From positions 26,611,878 to 26,675,877 of the forward strand of contig NC_086368.1 in assembly GCF_036324505.1 (NCBI RefSeq): DNA of 64,000 nucleotides. Direction: 5' to 3'. This DNA comes from Eleginops maclovinus (taxonomy: Eukaryota; Chordata; Actinopteri; Perciformes; Eleginopidae). Positions 61,370 to 64,000 of this stretch are shown here, one piece after another (the stretch's first letter is position 1; the number at the start of each line of letters is the position of its first letter). Under the pieces are notes generated by a model. That model was not told where the DNA came from. It did no database searches and was given only the letters and a program-made list of their open reading frames with translations. Both the position numbers and the translations under genes were made by a program.

Positions 61370-62045
61370 TACACTATGCCAAAAATATAATGAGAAGAGT
61401 ACAGTATGGTGAAAAATATGATATAAACTCATATTACAGTATGTCGAAACAAGTCGTAGTACAGTTTATTCTAAATATCATGAAACAAGTAATAGTAGAG
61501 TATGTCAAAAATGGAAACATCATTGTAAAGTAAGTCAAAAAAGTTATAATATAATGTGTTTTAAAGTTCATAAAGAACAATAGAGTATACACAGTTCAAA
61601 ATATATCTAAAAAAGGTCATACGTTAAAAATATAACGAACAGGTAAAGGATGTGTAAAACCCTGAAAAAAGTCCTAGTATAGCACATGAATATGAAAACG
61701 TAGTATTATATGTGGAAAAAAGTCTTTATTATGTATGTGAGTAAATACATTGCAGTCGAATAGTATTTAAAACTATGAAAATGACTGCATGTTGAAAAAT
61801 ATAAGAAACGTCATTTCATAATACGCTGATGATATCATGAAAAAAGCCATAATATAGTTTGTCATAAAATCTGATAAAAAGTCGTAGAATAGTTCAGTAT
61901 GTTGGAAAAAGTCATAGCACAGTGTGTTGTAAATATCCTGGAAAAGTCATCCTATTACAGATGTGATGAAAGGTCAAATGTAAAGTCAATATATATGTTT
62001 TCATTATTACATGTAAAAAGTCAATACAAGTATAATTTATACCAA
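61370..62045 (+). repeat. degenerate satellite-like tandem repeat
   Basis: Loosely repeated units of about 35-50 bases of the form AGTATGTC-AAAAAT-ATGAAAAAAGTC-TAGTA, for example around 61438, 61500, 61620, 61840 and 61900. A similar degenerate array type is common in teleost DNA. No coding. Confidence 0.75.
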
Positions 62046-62142
62046 TACATGCCACAACTGTCCCCTTGGGTCGAGCTCCACCGTCATCTGTGAAAATGAT
62101 CATGACAGTCTACTTTTAAAAATGTCAATCTGAAGTCTGTGG

Positions 62143-62183
62143 AGAAGAAGAAGAAGAAGAAGAAGAAGAAGAAGAAGAAGAAG
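62143..62183 (+). repeat. (GAA)n microsatellite
   Basis: About 13 GAA units, at the 3' edge of the minus-strand retroposon that follows, so it is probably its tail. Confidence 0.9.
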
Positions 62184-62490
62184 ACATACTTTATTAATCC
62201 CTTACAGGGAAATTGCTTAACATCAGTGCTTCTCAGTCCGCACCGTGAAGCAGCATCAGGAGCAGCATCAGGATCAGCGGGAGCCGCCTCCTTATCAGTT
62301 AATGGATGAGTACACTGGAATGTCGGCCTGTTCCCCACGCTGACATTTAAAATGATGAGTCCCGCTCTCCAGCCCAAACACAGGACTGTCAGACGAGGCA
62401 GGGAGACAAACACTCTCATCCCCAGAGATAATAAAAAATACATGGGGGTGGTGGAGCCAAGTATGTGATCGACTAATCTCCCCAGCATTC
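62184..62490 (-). repeat. retroposon 3' fragment, minus strand
   Basis: It starts (in plus order) with ACTTTATTAATCCCTTACAG and GGAAATTG, the tail of a fish LINE/SINE, and continues with GC-rich non-coding sequence. The (GAA)n tract marks its 3' end. It is too short to show a reverse transcriptase. Confidence 0.55.
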
Positions 62491-62499
62491 AGTGGTGGG

Positions 62500-62760
62500 A
62501 GGGGGAGGGGGTTATCCCAGAATTGATTGCTAGAGCTTTTTGTTTGCCTTGCATGCCATATTGTTATCTCCCATTAAAAGAGTGTGTACAGAGACTTGTA
62601 CCCAGACATAAATCACAGGGCTTGGGTTCGGTCAGGCCTTTCGGTGGAGTAATCAATTACTCTGCAGCAGACTCAAGAGGAAGAGGCTGAGCTTGCTCTC
62701 ATTATCATAATTCCCCCCTTTAGAGCGGCAGAGTCAAAAATAGGAACAAGAGATAAATGC
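62500..62760. promoter_or_regulatory. candidate conserved non-coding block
   Basis: Complex, non-repetitive, with AATCAATTACT, CCCATTAAAAG and ATTATCATAATT cores. No ORF. Called on texture only. Confidence 0.25.
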
Positions 62761-63414
62761 GTGAACTACCAGGTCAGACAAAAAATACAAAATGAAGAGT
62801 AGGACATCATAAAAAAGAGTCACAGACCTCTTACATTGTGTTTGTTGTAGACAAGATGAATAAGGGTGGTCTTTCAAGGTTGTGACCATGACCACTTCAA
62901 AGGTTTTACATGTCAACGTATATTTACTAGCAGTTATGGTGTGTCCATGTGAATCGGAAAGTCGGAATTTATAGGTTCCCAGTTGGAGATTTCAATATGA
63001 ACGCCCCCTGAAATATCTCAGACTTGTAAAGTCGGTATAACCTCGTCAACCCCAACCTCAAAAGATGGCGGATCGCACATTGACAGAAGTCAAAGCTGTA
63101 GTATTAACCAGTTAATCAGCACATTCAGCTGTCTTCTCTGTGTATCATTTCATCAGTTGCATACATAGAAGGCTACTATCCACCTTCTATCTGTGGACAT
63201 GTTGCTGCAGTGTTTCTATGCAAGAAATGTAGCGTTGTTGTCAACCGGTTCTTCTAACAAAGGCTAGTGTGTCTTCTTGAACTAGTAATGCTAACCTTTC
63301 TGTACTGAGCGATGTGGCTGTGACGTCATACTTTCCAAATTCTGAGGTCAATGGAGCGCAGCATATGTCAAAACACTTAATGAGGAAAAGGAAGTTCAAT
63401 ATTGATTCTCCTTA

Positions 63415-63665
63415 AGCTCTATTCTTGGTCTCCACCATCTCCCGGGAAAAAATGCTGGGATTTTGAGCAGCTAAACGCTTCATATTTACTAGCTCAGCGC
63501 TAACTTTGCTTGGTTCTGGCCAGATGGCATATAGTGGGTTGATCAAAGCCCGGTATAAGCTGAAAGGAGCTACCTGTTTGCTGTTTAAAGCTAGGTTGAT
63601 GACAAAAGTGAGAACCAAAACAGGAAAGTGGACTTTAAATCCGAAACAATGAGCTAAAAGACACT
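63415..63665 (+). repeat. diverged dispersed teleost repeat
   Basis: Contains TCCACCATCTCCCGGGAAAA, GCTCAGCGCTAACTT and ends AAATCCGAAACAATGAGCTA, a phrase I recognise from a high-copy fish repeat. Confidence 0.5.
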
Positions 63666-64000
63666 AAGTGTACACCTTTCACCCTTATTGTACATATAAT
63701 ATCCTGCTTTAGAGTTTGTTTTTGTTTAGATTTTGTGTACATTCACTTTCTTTGTTAATTATTTCTTGTTTTATTGGAATTACATTACCTTGTTTTTATG
63801 CTGCTGCTCAAGAGCTCAAAGACACACCGTCAAGTGACCTATTAGTGTTTTATAAAATGTGCTTTATACTTAGAAAAGTGTGTCAACAAAGACTCTAAAT
63901 GAATATTCATGCTGTCCTAATTTTGTTTACTATTCTTCAAAAAGAAAACAAAAGTTGTGTTTGATGGAGGTGAGACGACAAAAGCAGCGTATCAGCAGTC

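Noticed and set aside
61370..62045. CRISPR array
   Set aside because: Units vary in length and sequence and the DNA is clearly vertebrate; there are no identical repeats with unique spacers.
47600..64000. 3' exons of pdzrn3, the expected next gene
   Set aside because: In human the next gene is PDZRN3 on the opposite strand, but I found no RING or PDZ coding exon in this stretch; it probably starts beyond the window.

Overview
The window is nuclear DNA of a bony fish, probably a spiny-rayed (percomorph) teleost. It has vertebrate genes with GT-AG introns, AATAAA polyadenylation signals, CA/TG microsatellites and many short dispersed repeats of teleost type. No prokaryotic, organellar or viral gene was seen.

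Three genes were rebuilt exon by exon. (1) shq1 lies on the minus strand at about 5059-12750. It encodes an H/ACA RNP assembly factor; only its first six coding exons are present and the rest lies left of position 1. (2) gxylt2 is complete on the plus strand at 14467-38042. It encodes a Notch-type glucoside xylosyltransferase in seven exons (443 codons), all in phase. (3) ppp4r2 is complete on the plus strand at 40166-46368. It encodes the protein phosphatase 4 regulatory subunit 2 in nine exons (435 codons). Gene order and orientation match what I know of human 3p13 (SHQ1 minus, GXYLT2 plus, PPP4R2 plus), so this is a conserved block. The genes share no pathway: snoRNP assembly, Notch EGF-repeat glycosylation and phosphatase regulation.

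Layout: 1-5058 is the last visible shq1 intron, with candidate conserved non-coding blocks. 5059-5809 holds four clustered shq1 exons. 5810-10395 is an intron with a MITE-like element and a hAT fragment. 10396-12750 is the shq1 5' end. 12750-14466 is the divergent shq1/gxylt2 interval, with a perfect 46-bp inverted repeat and a tandem SINE pair next to gxylt2. gxylt2 intron 2 is mostly a 5.6-kb L1-type LINE in antisense with a 16-bp target-site duplication; its two ORFs are frameshifted and one segment looks like bad base calls. 47560-64000 is downstream DNA with no recognised gene.

The most unusual structure is at 48750-49530. A 10-bp motif, GCACAGGTGT, occurs there in three consecutive convergent pairs, each at the base of a long imperfect inverted repeat. 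I found no known family that explains it. All calls come from reading the sequence; no searches were run.
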